From: Parasponia andersonii
Taxonomy: Eukaryota > Streptophyta > Magnoliopsida > Rosales > Cannabaceae
Assembly: GCA_002914805.1 (NCBI GenBank)
Contig: JXTB01000230.1
Location: forward strand, 347,362-411,361
Direction of reading: 5' to 3'
DNA: 64,000 bases
The notes below the pieces were generated by a model, which made no database searches, had not been told where the DNA came from, and saw only the letters and a program-made list of their open reading frames with translations. Positions 23,931 to 37,172 of this stretch are shown here, piece after piece. The translations under genes were made by a program, and so were the position numbers. Within the stretch, counting starts at the first letter, position 1. Each line of letters opens with the position of its first letter.

Positions 23931-24711
23931 TCCATACTATACATTTTGTCTAGATAAATAGTTTATCTATATGTAATTAATAATTATTATTAATTAATTA
24001 ATTAATTTAAAATTAATTAATTTAAATTTATGAAGAGATAGGTTTCCTAATTTATTTGAATTTTGAATTTAAAACTATCTAATTATCAGATAATTAGATA
24101 AATAGAAATTAGGAAACTGACTAAATTTTTTTTTGAGAGATTTATATATTAATTAATTAGATTAATTAATTTAAACTTATATATATATATATAACCTTAT
24201 GTTAACAAAAGTTACATTTTGTTATTATTAAAAAAAAAAAGCTTAGGGCCAAAACAAAAAACGTTATATATATATATGTTAATTAATATGATTAATTATT
24301 TTTTTATTAAATAGTTTAATAAGTATATATATATAAGGTAAAACCCTAGCAGAATAAACTACGTATTATTTTCTATAGAGAGAGTGTCTTGCTATTCTCT
24401 GTAGAACAAACTCTTACAATCTCATGTGTTGAAAAAATTGTAAGGACCTAAAGTGTGAGTTTAAGAAATTGTACGCAACGCTCACACGTTCATCCAGTTG
24501 TGCTTGAAACTTAGAATAGAAGATCGTAGTTTAGAAAATAGTACAACTAAAATCCGCTGATAGGTTACAAGAGGTATTAAATCTATTCTATTTGTTTATT
24601 CATATTTGCTATAAATTAATACTATGCACTCATATAGTCAATTGTTTTGAGAAAGTTTTTGATTATTCCTAGGCCAATTTTTTATTGTGAAAATTATTTT
24701 TAAATCCAACA
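23931..24711 (+). repeat. Copia B 5' LTR remnant
   Basis: Matches about 32005-32821 of the 3' LTR, including 'tttatctatatgtaattaat' and the end TTAAATCCAACA. The first 960 bases of the LTR are missing and MED15 copy B abuts it directly. Confidence 0.82.
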
Positions 24712-25815
24712 ATTGGTACTAGAGCGGTTATATGAGTATATAGTATTAATTATTTATATTCATGAGTGGTTATTGCATTATTTTTTATATGTATTCGATG
24801 ATGAATGGATGAGTTATCATATGATGGATGTATGGTTGATATTTGGTGGTTAATTATATGGTTCCTTAGGTTTTAATTTTTTGCAATTTATTTTGATTAG
24901 ATCAAAATATGTAAATCCTAATTTTGGGATATAGGCTTTGTTATATTTTATTTTCTTTTTCCTTACATTATACAAAGACGATGATGGAGATGCCCTTGAA
25001 GCCAACTTGACGCCCCGAAGAACTTACACAAAAAGAAAAGTTTTTTTTAAAATTATAATATTATATATATATATTATATGTATTAAAAAAAACCTTTTTT
25101 TTGTGCACGAGTTCTTTGAGGCGTTGAGTTAACTTCAAGCGAAAACATCTCCATCATCTTTTTTATATATTACAAGGAAAAAGAAAAAAAATTACAACAA
25201 AGCTTATACCCCAAAATTAGGGTTTACATCTTTTGATCTAATCAAAATAAATTACAAAAAATTTAAAAAAAATAAGGAACCATATAATTAACGATCAAAT
25301 ATCAACCATACATCCATCATATGATAACTTATCCATTCATCATCAAATACATATAAAAAAATAATGTAATACCCACTCATGCATACAAATAATTAATACT
25401 ATATACTCATATAACCGCTCTGGTACCAATTTTTGGATTTAAAACTGATTTTCGCAGCGGAAGTTTGGCCTAGGAACATTCAAAAATTTTCTCAAAATAA
25501 TTGATTATATGAGTGCATAGTATTACTTCATAGCAAATAAGAACATATAAAGAGAATAGATCTAATACCTCTTGTAGCCTATCAGTGGATCCTAGTTTTA
25601 CTGTCTTCTTAACCACGATCTTCCATCCAAGCCTCAAGCACAACTGGATGAACGTGTGGGCGTTGCGTATAATTTCTTAAACTCACACTTTAGGCCCTTA
25701 TAATTTTCTCAATATATGAGATTGCAAGGGTTTGTTCTATAGAGAATAGGAAGACACTCTTCTTTTTTTCTCTAGTTTATAAAGGCTCTGTAGAAAATAA
25801 TACGTAGTCTCACTT
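24380..25815. repeat. Large palindrome: two copia B 5' ends head to head
   Basis: The arm at 24380-25050 (LTR tail, primer site, leader) is repeated in reverse at about 25100-25815. Examples are 'gatgatggagatgcc' at about 24980 against 'catctccatcatc' at about 25146, and 'actagagcggttatatgagt' against 'actcatataaccgctctggt'. The turn is an AT-rich spacer near 25040-25095. Identity by eye is about 85-90 percent. A single N lies at 25822, just outside the right arm. Confidence 0.85.
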
Positions 25816-26995
25816 GTATTTNTGGTCCAAATGATTATTTGATAATCATATGGGCTAGGCTAGTTTTGTAAAACTATTTACAAGAATATCACTTTTTACA
25901 AAAATGATTTGTAAAAATACCAAAAGAAGAAAGGAGGTCCAAGAAGACCAGCAAATAGCTTTCAGGCCTACATACCTTAAATTATTTGTAATTTTATTAT
26001 TTTATTAGGTTGCAATTTCCTAAGAAACCCGACCAAATATCATTTTATTTTATTTTATTATTATATTATATATGATATGTATAACATGACCATGCATAAT
26101 AACATATTATTCATTATACTCACTTATAGTCATTTATGAATGTCATGCATACATGTTATATTCACGCTAAAATAGTTTAGTTAGAATATGGCTAATTTAA
26201 TTAGATTAAATAATTAAATAGGAATAAAAAATTGAATAATGTGATTTAAGTTTAATAGTTAAATTTTTGTAATATCACACTTATTTAATTTAGGCTATCC
26301 TTATTAATTAGATTAGCCAAATTATTCCTATAATAATAAATTTAGATTTTTAGAAAATCTAGTAATTTATTTGAGACCAATAAAATTGGACTAATAGTTT
26401 AACCTAGAAAATTATATTAGATATAACAACTAGGTTAAATAAAACATTAGATGTTTATTAGTAAAAACACATAAGATTTTTAAATAATGAGTGGGAGAGA
26501 GGTATATGACAATATATCCCACGGTCTCCATTATTAATTAAGCAACGTGAGATTTAATTCGCGCCTAGAGAAGCTTAGATTTCGTCCTCCTTACAGAGAG
26601 TGTCCATTTAAATTAATAACAAGGCTTAATTTCCAACAGATAGGATTTTAGAATATATTTCAAAATTGACCTACTCTACGGTGGTAATTTTGAGTTAAGT
26701 TACTAAAATCTGAAATAATGGGTCACACTCATGAGGATACAATTAAATTGTTAATAGTATCTTGACCATAAAACGGTAGTTAATAAATAAAAGAAAATAT
26801 GAGATATTTTGATATTTTATTTATTAATTGAGAATGTATCAATTCAAGTAATAATTATGTGACCTATCCTACGACGGCACTTAATTAGAGAAAATTGAAT
26901 TATCGTGGAATTAGTAAATAAGGTCATGTGTTTACTTCCATGCATCATGTTTACTATTCCGAATTCTTTGTGATATTTATTTTCAAATATGTTGA
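25816..26995 (+). other. Copia B leader region
   Basis: Between the palindrome and the gag start there is AT-rich sequence without coding signal. The last 400 bases resemble the long untranslated leader of copia elements of this kind. The junction at 25822 (N) makes the left part uncertain. Confidence 0.45.
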
Positions 26996-29900
26996 ATGTT
27001 ATTTTATTATTTAATTTCAGCAAATATGCCAACCTCAAATCTCATTATCGTTTTACTCGCAAATGAAAAATTAACTAGAGATAATTTTATCAAGTGGAAA
27101 AATAATATGAACATCGTACTTGTTAGTGAAGACTACAAGTTTGTGCTTACGGAGGAATGTCCTCCACAACCCGCCGCTAATGCTACTTGTGCTGCACGAG
27201 AAAGCTATGAAAAATGGACTCATGCCAATAATAAAGCTCGCTTTTACATGTTAGCAGGTATGACCGACGTGCTTAGAGCTAAGTACGAAAAGATGGAGAC
27301 TACTTATGAGATAATAAAGTCTCTCCAGGCCATGTGTGGGCAACAATCTGATCAATCTCGTCACGTCATTAAAAAGCTACGAATGTAAAGATGAAGAGAG
27401 GAACTCCAGTAAGAGATCATGTTTTGAATATGATCAATTACTTTGGAAAGACTGAAGTTCATGGGGCTATGATCGATGACCATACCCAAGTGAGTATGAT
27501 TCTGGAATCACTCTCATATGATTTTCTTTAGTTCAAGAGCAACTATGTTATGAACAAGTTGAATTATATGATGACTCAACTACTCAATGAACTACAAACC
27601 TTTGAATCGATATCGAAAGATAAAGGTAAAGATAGTTCAGCAATTATTGCTAAAGCACATTTTGTAGAAGAAAATCCCTCTACCTCTAACAAAAATAAGA
27701 AGAGGAAGAACAAGGGTACCTTTAGGTCTAAGCCTAATAAAAGCAAGACGGGCAACATGAGCACCATGAAGAACAACTCCAAGGACAAAAAACCCAAGGA
27801 AAAATATTTTCACCACAGAGTTGAAGGACATTGGAAGAAAAACTGTAACAAGTATCTCTCCGAATTGAAAGAGAAGAAGAAAGATAAATATGATTTACTT
27901 GTTTTAGAAGCTTGTTTAGTGGAAGAAGATTTATTTCATATATCTCCCTAGATAGTTGATTCAGGAGCCATAATTATGTTTGTTCTCTTTTTTAGATACT
28001 TAGTTCTTCAAGGGAGCTTGCCGATAGGGAATTCACGATAAGAGTAGGCAATGGAGCTAAAGTTTCGACAAAAGTAGTGGGAGTCATCCGTCTTCATTTT
28101 AGGAATAAATTTTTGTTATTGAACAATGTCTATTTTATTCCTGATTTTTGTAGGAATTTGATTTCTATTTGAACAAATGTTTGGTGTTTCTTTTCTTAAT
28201 AATGAGATTATTATTTCTAGAAATAGTTTAAATATTTGTTCTACAAAAATAGAGAATGGATTTTACATGTTAAGACCGGACGAACAATCACTACTTAATA
28301 CCGAAATGTTTAAAGCAGAACATCCCAAACCTAAAAAGTAAAAAGTTTCTCATGACGACAATACATATCTTTAGCACCTTAGGTTGAAGTATATCAATCA
28401 AGATAAGATAAATAGACTTACAAAGGATAGTTCTTTAAGAGAGCTAAAAGTTAGTACTCTACAAGTTTATGAATCTTTTCTAGAAGAGAAAATGACTAAG
28501 GGATCTTTCTCAACAAAGGGTAAAAGGGCCAAAGAACCCCTTGAGCTTGTACGTAGTGATGTATGTGGTCCATTGAATGTACAACTAAGAGGTGGTTACG
28601 AATACTTTGTCATATTTATTGACGATTATTCACAATATGGATATGTTTACCTAATGCAAAGAAAATCTGAAATCTTTGAAAAGTTCAAAGAATTCACAAC
28701 AGAAGCTGAAAAGCAATTAGTAAGTCATTAAAAACTCTTCGATCAGACCGAGAAGGTGAATACCTTGATAATAAATTCAAGGATCACTTGCTAGAGAATG
28801 ACATCCTATCTCAACTCACAGCACATGAAACACCACAACAAAATGGTATTGCAAAAAAGAGAAACCGAACATTGCTTGATATGGTTAGATCAATGATGAG
28901 GTACCCTTCCCTATCTCGCTTATACTGGGGTTATGCATTACAAACCACTGTTTATATTTTGAATGTAGTACCTTCCAAGTCTATCCAAAAGTCACCTTTA
29001 GAGTTATGGAATGGGTGCAAACATAGTTTACGTCACATCCACATATGGGGGTGCCTAGCACATATACTGAAAGGAAAGACTAGGAAGCTAGAACCAGGTA
29101 CAGAGGTTTGTTTAATTGTAGGTTATCCAAAAGGCACAATAGGAAGTTTGTTTTATAGTCCTCAAGAGAAAAAAGGTATTTATATCGACAAATACCATTT
29201 TTCTTGAAAATGACTATATGATAGATTTCAAACCTTGAAGTAAAGTTGTAATAGAAGAATTACTTTCTGATCAGATCAAACCATAACCAACAATAGTTGT
29301 TGAACGACAAAATTATGAGACTACAATTCCGTATCAGACTACCTTGAAAACTCAACATAGTGGAAGGGTTATTAGATCACCTGCTCGCTACAGGGAAGTT
29401 AGAGAAATACATCTTGTTGTTTTTGATAGTAGCCAAGATGACCCATTGACAAACAAGCATGCACTAGAAGATTCTGATAAGGAAAAATGGCAAGTGGCTA
29501 TGAACCAAGTAATGGAATCTATGTATTCCAATTCTATCTGGGAACTTATAGATCTACCTGAAAATGTCAGGCCCATTGGATGTAAATGGATCTATAAAAA
29601 AAAAAAAAAAACTGTGGATGAAAAATTTGAAATGTTCAAGGCAAGGTTAGTGGCAAAGGGTTATATCCAAAAAGATGGAGTTGATTATAAAGAGACTTTC
29701 TCGCGAGTAACCATGCTTAAATCCATACGTATCCTCTTATCTATTGTCGTACGTTTAGACTATGAAATATGGCAAATGGACGTCAAGACAACTTTTTTGT
29801 ATGGCTATCTTGAAGAAAGCATCTATATGGTGCAACCAGAAGATTTTATAGCTAAAGGCCAAGAGCAGAAAGTCTGCAAGCTACTTAGGTCTATTTATGG

Positions 29901-30984
29901 ACTTAAGCAAGCTTCAAGATCATGGAATCTAAGTTTTGATGAGACAATTAAATCTTATGGTTTTGATCAAAATATTGATGAACCTTGTGTATACAAGTAC
30001 ATCAAAGATAAGAAAGTGGTCTTCCTAGTTTTTTATGTAGATGATATTTTGCTCATTAGGAATGATGTGGAAACATTATCTAACATAAAAAAGTGGCTAG
30101 CCGAGCAATTTCAAAAGAAAGATTTAGAAGAAGCAAGTTATATGCTTGGGATCTAGATTATTCGAGGTCGCAAGAACAGACTGTTGGCACTGTCTCAAGC
30201 ATCTTATACTGATAGAGTGCTCATTCGTTTTTTGATGCAAAACTCCAAGAAAGGACAGTTACCTTCTTGACATGGAGTTATCCTTTCCAAAGAGCAATGT
30301 CCCAAGACACCTCAAGAGAAAGAGGATATGAGACGAGTTCCTTATGCATCTGCAGCTAGCAACCTTATGTATGTCATGTTGTGTACTAGGACTGACATAT
30401 ACTACACAGTAGGGATAGTCAGTCGTTTTCGATCAAATCCAGGATTAGATCACTGGACAGCGGTAAAGCATATTCTCAAGTATTCAATGAGAACGAAAAA
30501 TTATATGCTGGTTTATTCAAGCCATGACTTGATACCTTCTGGTTACACTGAATCTGATTTTCAATCAGATAAAGATACTCGAAAGTTGATGTCTGGGTCA
30601 GTGTTCACTCTTGGTGGAGGAGTCGTTGTCTGGAAAAGTGTTAAATAATCCAGCACTATAGATTTTACTATGGAAGTAGAATACATAGCAGCTTGTGAAG
30701 TAGCTAAAGAAGTAGTTTGGCTGAGAAAGTTTTTTACTGATTTGGAAGTTGTTCCAAATATGGATAAGCCATTGACTTTATACTGCAACAACAGTGGAGC
30801 GGTGGCAAATTCAAAAGCACTAAGAAGTCACAAGAGAGGAAAGCATATAGAGAAGAAGTATCATTTGATTAGAAAGATAGTACATCGAGAAGACATGGTC
30901 GTTATGAAGATAGCATCCAAAAACAACATTGCCGATCCTTTTACAAAAATGATTCCAGCGAAGACTTTTGAGAGTCACTTATAG
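26996..30984 (+). other. Copia B gag-pol region, broken
   Basis: gag lies at 27020-27950 (FVLTEECPPQP, then a basic stretch and a degenerate CCHC-type zinc knuckle ending DGLKEK-like, seen as 'FHHRVEGHWKKNC'). Integrase core parts lie at about 28540-29200 (DVCGPLN, YFVIFIDDYSQYGYVY, TAHETPQQNGIA). Reverse transcriptase is at about 29500-30150 (CKWIYKKK, WQMDVKTTFLYGYLEESIYM, the FYVDDILL catalytic box). RNase H is at about 30330-30970 (VEYIAACEVAKEVVWLR, NNIADPFTKMI). It is a fossil that is not open throughout. Confidence 0.85.
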
Positions 30985-31034
30985 GGTTTAAGATTGAGAG
31001 ATATGTCTCACCTGCTTTAGGGCAAGTGGGAGAT

Positions 31035-32821
31035 TGTTAAGGTTTATGCCCTAAAAGCATGTATATTTTGGATATTTGCTGAATTAATAAAATAACATTT
31101 TTTAATTTGAATTTGTGCATAATTGGTATGTCTTTCAATATCAAAAAAATCTCTAGTTTATTTATGTGACCACAAATTTAGTATATAACTGTTATATACA
31201 TATGGATTAAATTTATGGATAATAAACTAAATATAGTCCGTAATAATTAATTAAAGTTTGGGATCTTTAATTAAATATTATTAGTACAGTCCATTAACCT
31301 TGAGAATGTAATAGTATTATCCGGATTATTGATGTGTTGATATCAAAATGGAGGTACTTTATATAATTTGATTATATAGGATTGGACCAGACATGATTTG
31401 AATCTCACATAAATTTCATTAACTATTGAGAGTTCAAATAATGTCACTAGATGATCATATGTAGATCGATCTTAATCTTAAATAGTTATAGACTCCTATT
31501 TATAATATTATGTTCTTTGACATACTTGTTAAAAGTTTGTTTCCTAAACAGAACGAAATACTTGTATCTTGGGAGCATGATGAGATGCATAACTGGGAAT
31601 GTAGCTTATAGATATGGAATACATTCCTTCTACTAGGAAACTAGAAAGATAATTTATAATAGATTTATAAATTAATTGTTCATTAAAGAATCAATGGTAC
31701 ACACGGATAAAAATGTAATTGGAGAGGTAAACGGAATATAACTTAGCTCCAATTATGCATTGTCTATGGAGGATTGAACTACGTATAATAATTAAATCGA
31801 TGGATTGCTCGATGTTTTCTGAGTAAATTAATTCTATAATTTCAAGAGTACAATTCTAGATTTTTAGTGGAGTAATACTGGAATTAATAAATTAGACAAA
31901 TTTATTAAAGAGTTTAATTAATTATCATAATTTATTGGAGCTTGAATTATAGGTCCATAGGTCCCCAATTCCACCTCTTACAAACACTGTACTAGATATT
32001 ACATTATTTTTATTACTACATACTTTATCTAGATAAATTGTTTATCTATATGTAATTAATAATTGTTATTAATTAATCAATTAATTCAGAATTATTTAAT
32101 TTAAATTTATGGAGAGATAAGTTTCCTAATTTGTTTGAATTTTGAATTTAAAAATATCTAATTATCAGATAATAAGATAAATAGTGTGAAACTGACTAAA
32201 GTTTTTTTTTAGATATATATATATATTAATAAATTAGATTAATTAATTTAAACTTATGTATACATATATATAACCTTACGTTAACAAAAGTTACGTTTTG
32301 TTATTATTTAAAAAGAAAGCTTAGGGCCAAAACAAAAAATGTTATATATATATATATATATGTTAATTAATATGATTAATTATTATTTTTATTAAATAGT
32401 TTAATAAGTATATATATATAAGGTGAAACCTTAGCAGAATATACTACGTATTATTTTCTATAGAGCCTCCATAAACTAGATTGAAAAAGAAAAGTGTCTT
32501 CTTATTTTCTGTAGAACAAACTCTTGCAATCTCATGTGTTAAGAAAATTGCAAGAGTCTAAAGTGTGAGTTTAAGAAATTGTACGCAAAGCTCACACATT
32601 CATCCGGTTGTGCTTGAGGCTTAGATTGGAAGATCGTGGTTTATAAGATAGTAAAGCAAGGATCCGCTGATAGGTTACAAGAGGTATTAGATCTATTCTC
32701 TTTTTTTATTCCTATTTGCTATGAATTAATATTATGCACTCATATAGTCAATTGTTTTGAGAAAATTTTTGATTATTTATGAGCCAATCTTCCATTGCAA
32801 AAATCACTTTTAAATCCAATA
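31035..32821 (+). repeat. Copia B 3' LTR
   Basis: 1787 bp, starting TGTTAAGGTTTATGCCC after the purine tract and ending AAATCCAATA where the sister copies end AAATCCAACA. Confidence 0.82.
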
Positions 32822-33315
32822 GTAACATTTCTCTATTTTAGCTCATAATTTGCCACAAGTTAAACAGAATTTGGTATCTTATTTTGGTCAAAAGTGACAT
32901 TTTGCTGCACGATTGAAGATGGGCTTAGGTGCTTTCCAAACCCAGATTAATCATTAAATACTAGAAAAATCATGACGGTAGCAAAGGGTGTTGGAGATAG
33001 GAGATTTTTAAGGCTAGAAATGCTAAGGAAGAAACTAGAGAGAATTTTGGTGGTACTTGAATTGTTTCTCTTTTGCTTGATACAAAATAGGGGGAGGAGC
33101 ACTCTATTTATATACTTCATGGATGATTCTAGATGCTCCATGTAACCTCCAACTATCTAATTAATTATACAATCTAGTAAATACAAGAATACTCTAGAAA
33201 CTTAGATATTAAACTATGGGCTATTAGACATACACACACCAAAACAAGCCCAACTCACAACACAAGCCTAAATAACTGAACTATGGCCCAATGGGTCACA
33301 AAGAAGTTTATTTCT
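32822..33315 (-). repeat. Probable copia-type LTR fragment, minus orientation
   Basis: On the minus strand there is a TATATAAATAG box (33103-33113) followed by 'AGTGCTCCTCCCCC' and a 'CTCTCTAGTTTCTTCC' leader. This layout is common in small copia LTRs. No matching second LTR or internal region is seen, and it ends at the N at 33316. Confidence 0.45.
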
Positions 33316-33316
33316 N

Positions 33317-33711
33317 GTGAAACCCTAGCAGAATATACTACGTATTAATTTCTATAGAACCTCCATAAAGTAAAGAGAAAAAGAAGAGTGTCTTCTTATT
33401 CTCTGTAGAACAAACTCTTGCAATCTCATGTGTTGAGAAAATTGCAATGGCCTAAAATGTGAGTTTAAAAAATTGTACGCAATGCCTACACGTTCATCCA
33501 GTTATGCTTAAGGCTTAGATTAGAAGATTGTAGTTTAAAAGACAGTAAAACTAAGATTTGCTGATATACTACATGAGGTATTAGATCTATTCTCTTTGTT
33601 TATTCCTATTTGCTATGAATTAATACTATGCACTCATATAGTCAATTGTTTTGACAAAATTTTTGATTATTCTTGCGCCAATCTTGCGCTACAAAAATCA
33701 TTTTTAAATCC
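33317..33711 (+). repeat. Copia B LTR tail, extra copy
   Basis: Starts abruptly after a single N with 'gtgaaaccctagcag' and follows the LTR B tail to AAATCCAACA. It matches 32423-32821 and 24340-24711. Confidence 0.85.
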
Positions 33712-33719
33712 AACATACA

Positions 33720-34140
33720 TATGTTAAAAAGAAAGTAAAAGAATGTAGTAGGCTAATTCGAGGGAACTAGATGTTTAAAGATGGTTTTCGAGATGATAGT
33801 AGGCTCATTCAAGGGATCTAAACGTTTAAAGGTGGTTTTTGAGAAACTCATAACTTCCCAAAATAAATGTATATTCATAAACAAAAATATGATATGTCAT
33901 TTCTTTATTAATGATCGAGTTAAATACAAATAGATTAAAAGTGAATTCCGTAAAGTTGTGGACTTCACCAATAATACACGAGTCCAAGTTGATGAAATAT
34001 AGAAAATTATAACACAATTATCCCACTAAGAGAAATGAGCCTAAAGCTTAGGAGAGCAGGAACTATTCAAAATATAATTGAAAATACAAAACAAAATAAT
34101 CAATCTAAACAATTATCCTAATTTAGAATCATAATATTCC
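33720..34140. repeat. Locus repeat, copy 1
   Basis: This block recurs once more, split in two, at about 49800-50001 and 58388-58600 (shared words: 'atgagcctaaagcttagga', 'aaagttgtggac/aaagttatagac', 'gagttaaata'). It is the empty-site counterpart of the insertion at 50002-58387. Its own identity is unknown. Confidence 0.7.
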
Positions 34141-34672
34141 CTTCCTCTTAAAAATATTTTTGTGCTATTCGGTGGGCTTCTTCAAATCACTCATCTTCTT
34201 CCTCGCTTTGTGATTAAATAAAGTAAGGCCTTGAACATTTTTTTAACACAGTCTATTGATGCAACATGTTTTCCATCTCTGAATTTGCCGTTGTTTAGCA
34301 TAATAAAGTGTTTTTACCATGAAAATTAGAACCACAAGAAGGTTTGAACCTAGAAAAGAAAATTTCCTTTCCTCTCTTATTACTTCTAGGCATTCATTTT
34401 TTGTAAGGGCCTAACATACAAAGACACTAAAAATTAACTCGCATGTTATTAAAAATTTTCACAACCTTACTCTTAATCATCTTGAATGTACTTACAAATT
34501 ATTAACTTATTACTTTCTTGAATATTTTTTTCATTCGTGAGTTTGAAACTGCTTCATTTCTTGCTAATTTTTTTAATGTACTATTTTAATTATGTCTGCA
34601 AGAGGTCCTTCTCAAATTTTGTTTAGACAGGTGAGATGTTTTGCCGAAGCTCTTTCAATGGATAGCTTGAAT
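34141..34672. other. Unassigned stretch left of the hAT element
   Basis: No coding signal or recognisable repeat end. It ends in the hAT target duplication (34665-34672). Confidence 0.4.
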
Positions 34673-35239
34673 TAGAGCTGCAAATATGGGTGGCATGGCC
34701 TAGCCCAACCCAACCTATTCGGGTTAGGAGAGAAATTCGGGCTGGCTAAGCCTACAAAATAGTTTTGAAGGCCCAGCCTGGCAGCCTATAAGGCCAAGAT
34801 TCTAACCCAAATTGGGCCAGCCCAGTAAGTTTTGTTGTTTAAATTGAAAAAAATAATAAATAAGAATAAATCTTTTTCAATAAAATATAAAATTACTAGT
34901 TGTATACTTATTTGTATTAGTAAAATAAATTACTAAAATTAATAAGAAAAAATTTAAAAAATAGAAGAACTCAATCAAATAGTAAATAATAAAATTAAAA
35001 ATTTATTTATTTATTTATTAATAATGACTACCTCATTAAAAACCTTACCAAATAAAACCAATTGGGATAAAATCTTGGTAAAGAAAAAAGAATGTAGTCT
35101 AAACTCTAATGTCTAACAATTACAATTAAAATTTTAAATTATCCAAAAAGTACAATTACATGTTACAAAATTAAAATTATATCTTGTTTCTCTAAGCATT
35201 GGTACTTGGAACATCTTCTACTTCGATATATAAGCTTTG

Positions 35240-37070
35240 AAATTGGTCGACAAATTCTTCATTGTGTGTGGTATGTTTCATTCGCTTTCTAGCATATTTT
35301 CAATCTCTAAGATATGCAAGCACCTCAACCATGTCACTTATCAATGAGGTTCTTTATTCTTCGAGTATTCTCCCAAATATGCTAAAAGTAGATTCTGAAG
35401 AAACCGTTGATACTGGAATAGTTAAAATATCTCTTGCTAATTGTAAAAGCACAGGAAATTTCGGTTGATAATTTTTCCACCATTGCATAATGTCAAAGTC
35501 ATGATCATCCAAATCTAGTTTGGAGAAGTCTACATGTAGGTAAGTGTTCAGCTTATTGAACTTTGACGTTGTTGTTAGTGTTAAGGCCGAACTTAATGAT
35601 GATGAGCCAGTTGATGAAATAATATCCCATGTTTACCACCTTTTCTTTGATCGTTGTTGGATATATTGACTTTGTTGACTCGTTAAGTTGCCAAACTTAT
35701 TCTCATATATGGAAAATACTTCAAACAACTTATTACGTGCATTATTATATTCATGTAATAAATCTAAATCTAGACATGCACGAATATGTGAAAGACATTT
35801 TGAAAGACCATCCAATTTTACTCTAGGATCTAAAATATAAACGTAAAAAAAATATAATAAAGTAATTTCCTTATAATATTTTGTTAGTTTTGCTTGCATT
35901 TTTTCTATAATTAGTTTAAATAATTCATGATTTTTATTTTAAAAAATGTTACACATTTCATTAACAATATGCAAAGCTAAAAGAGAAGTAGGAGTATAAA
36001 CAGCAGATAAAGAGATAGTACTATCATAAAAAACTTTTAAAAATTGTACAAATTGTATGATAATATATTAATCTTGATTTTCCAATACTACAAAACCCAT
36101 TTTTGAGTTGTAGAAGATAGTAATAATATATTCATACTCTATTGTGTTCTTTAACATCAAATAAATAGAGTTCCATCTAATAGGCATGTCTAGTCTAAAT
36201 TTTCTCGATTTAGGACCTTTAGCCTTACAATATCTTTTAAACTTAACTATACGTGAGTTAGAGTTATGAATCTAAGAAATAGCATCTCGAATTTTTAAAA
36301 TATGTGAATCTATAACCTTCGCACTTAATTTTATAATAAGGTTGATGATATGATAGACACAACATTAATGCATTGAAAAATCTCCGTTATTGTGTTGATA
36401 AACTTCTAAATATCTCCAATGGCCTTTGTATTAGCAGAAGCATTATCTAAAATGATAGAGATAATGCGATCTTGAATACCATAATCTTCTATAATACTTA
36501 AAATACACTTACAAATATTCTCAGTATTATGATTATGATCAATGAGTTTGAAACCAATTATTGTTTTATGAATAACCCATTGAAAGTCTACATAATGTGT
36601 AACTACACTTATATAATCTTGGTCAGCTCTTCCACTACAAATATTAGATGTTAATGTAACACTAAAGTTTAATGAATGTATTTCAGATTTTAATACAATT
36701 CGTATTTTATTATATGCAGCAATAATATCACTTCTAGTAGATGTTCTACTAATTAACTTAAATTACGGATAATATGATCTTCTGACATGTTCTTCAAAAA
36801 AGAATTCTCACTAAAATTAATAGGTAAATCAGTATTAGCAATTAATTTACCTAGAAATTCTCTAGCATCATTAGAATCATAGGTCCAAGTACTTACTGAA
36901 CCATCTTTGTTGAATTGAAGCTGAGATTGTATGGGATCCTTTCCTTTAGTATGTTTTTTTGCACATTTTTTGCCATGGGTTTTGAGGTGTCGAGTCCCAC
37001 TAGATGAAGTTGCTATTAATAGTATTGCACAAAATTTATATTTTCCCAGTCTTTTCCTCATGCCATTCAT
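35240..37070 (-). pseudogene. hAT transposase, decayed (main part)
   Basis: Reading leftwards, a BED-type zinc finger region comes first (about 36940-37070: ATSSSGTRHLKTHGKKC). Next is the catalytic RNase H-like region with the plant hAT DUF4413 stretch (35633-35899: EITLLYFFYVYILDPRVK, then FEVFSIYENKFG). Last is the C-terminal dimerisation domain (about 35290-35470: FPVLLQLARDILTIPVSTVS, SESTFSIFGRILEE). The gene is dead. TAA follows RILEE, a further stop follows YLRD, the first zinc-binding cysteine pair is poor, and the middle is frame-shifted in several places. The N-terminal part lies at 48662-48838 beyond the Athila insert. Confidence 0.85.
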
Positions 37071-37172
37071 ATCTTTATATTCAATATCAAAGTAATCCTA
37101 TGCTTGTGAAGCATAAATCTTTGCTTGTTTTGAGATGGTACTTCTTGAACTACTATCTTGAGTAGAACTTTG

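Larger units (their letters stand above)
23931..32821 (+). mobile_element. Ty1/copia element B, broken and rearranged
   Basis: A copia fossil. The 3' LTR is complete (31035-32821). At the 5' side only the last 780 bases of an LTR survive (23931-24711), followed by a primer site (TGGTACTAGAG, about 24714), a large palindrome, a leader and gag-pol in the usual copia order (26996-30984: gag, zinc knuckle, integrase, reverse transcriptase, RNase H). A purine-rich tract (gggcaagtgggaga) precedes the 3' LTR. The coding part is interrupted about ten times. LTR pieces differ at roughly one base in ten, so it is old. The lineage within copia is not assigned. Confidence 0.85.
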
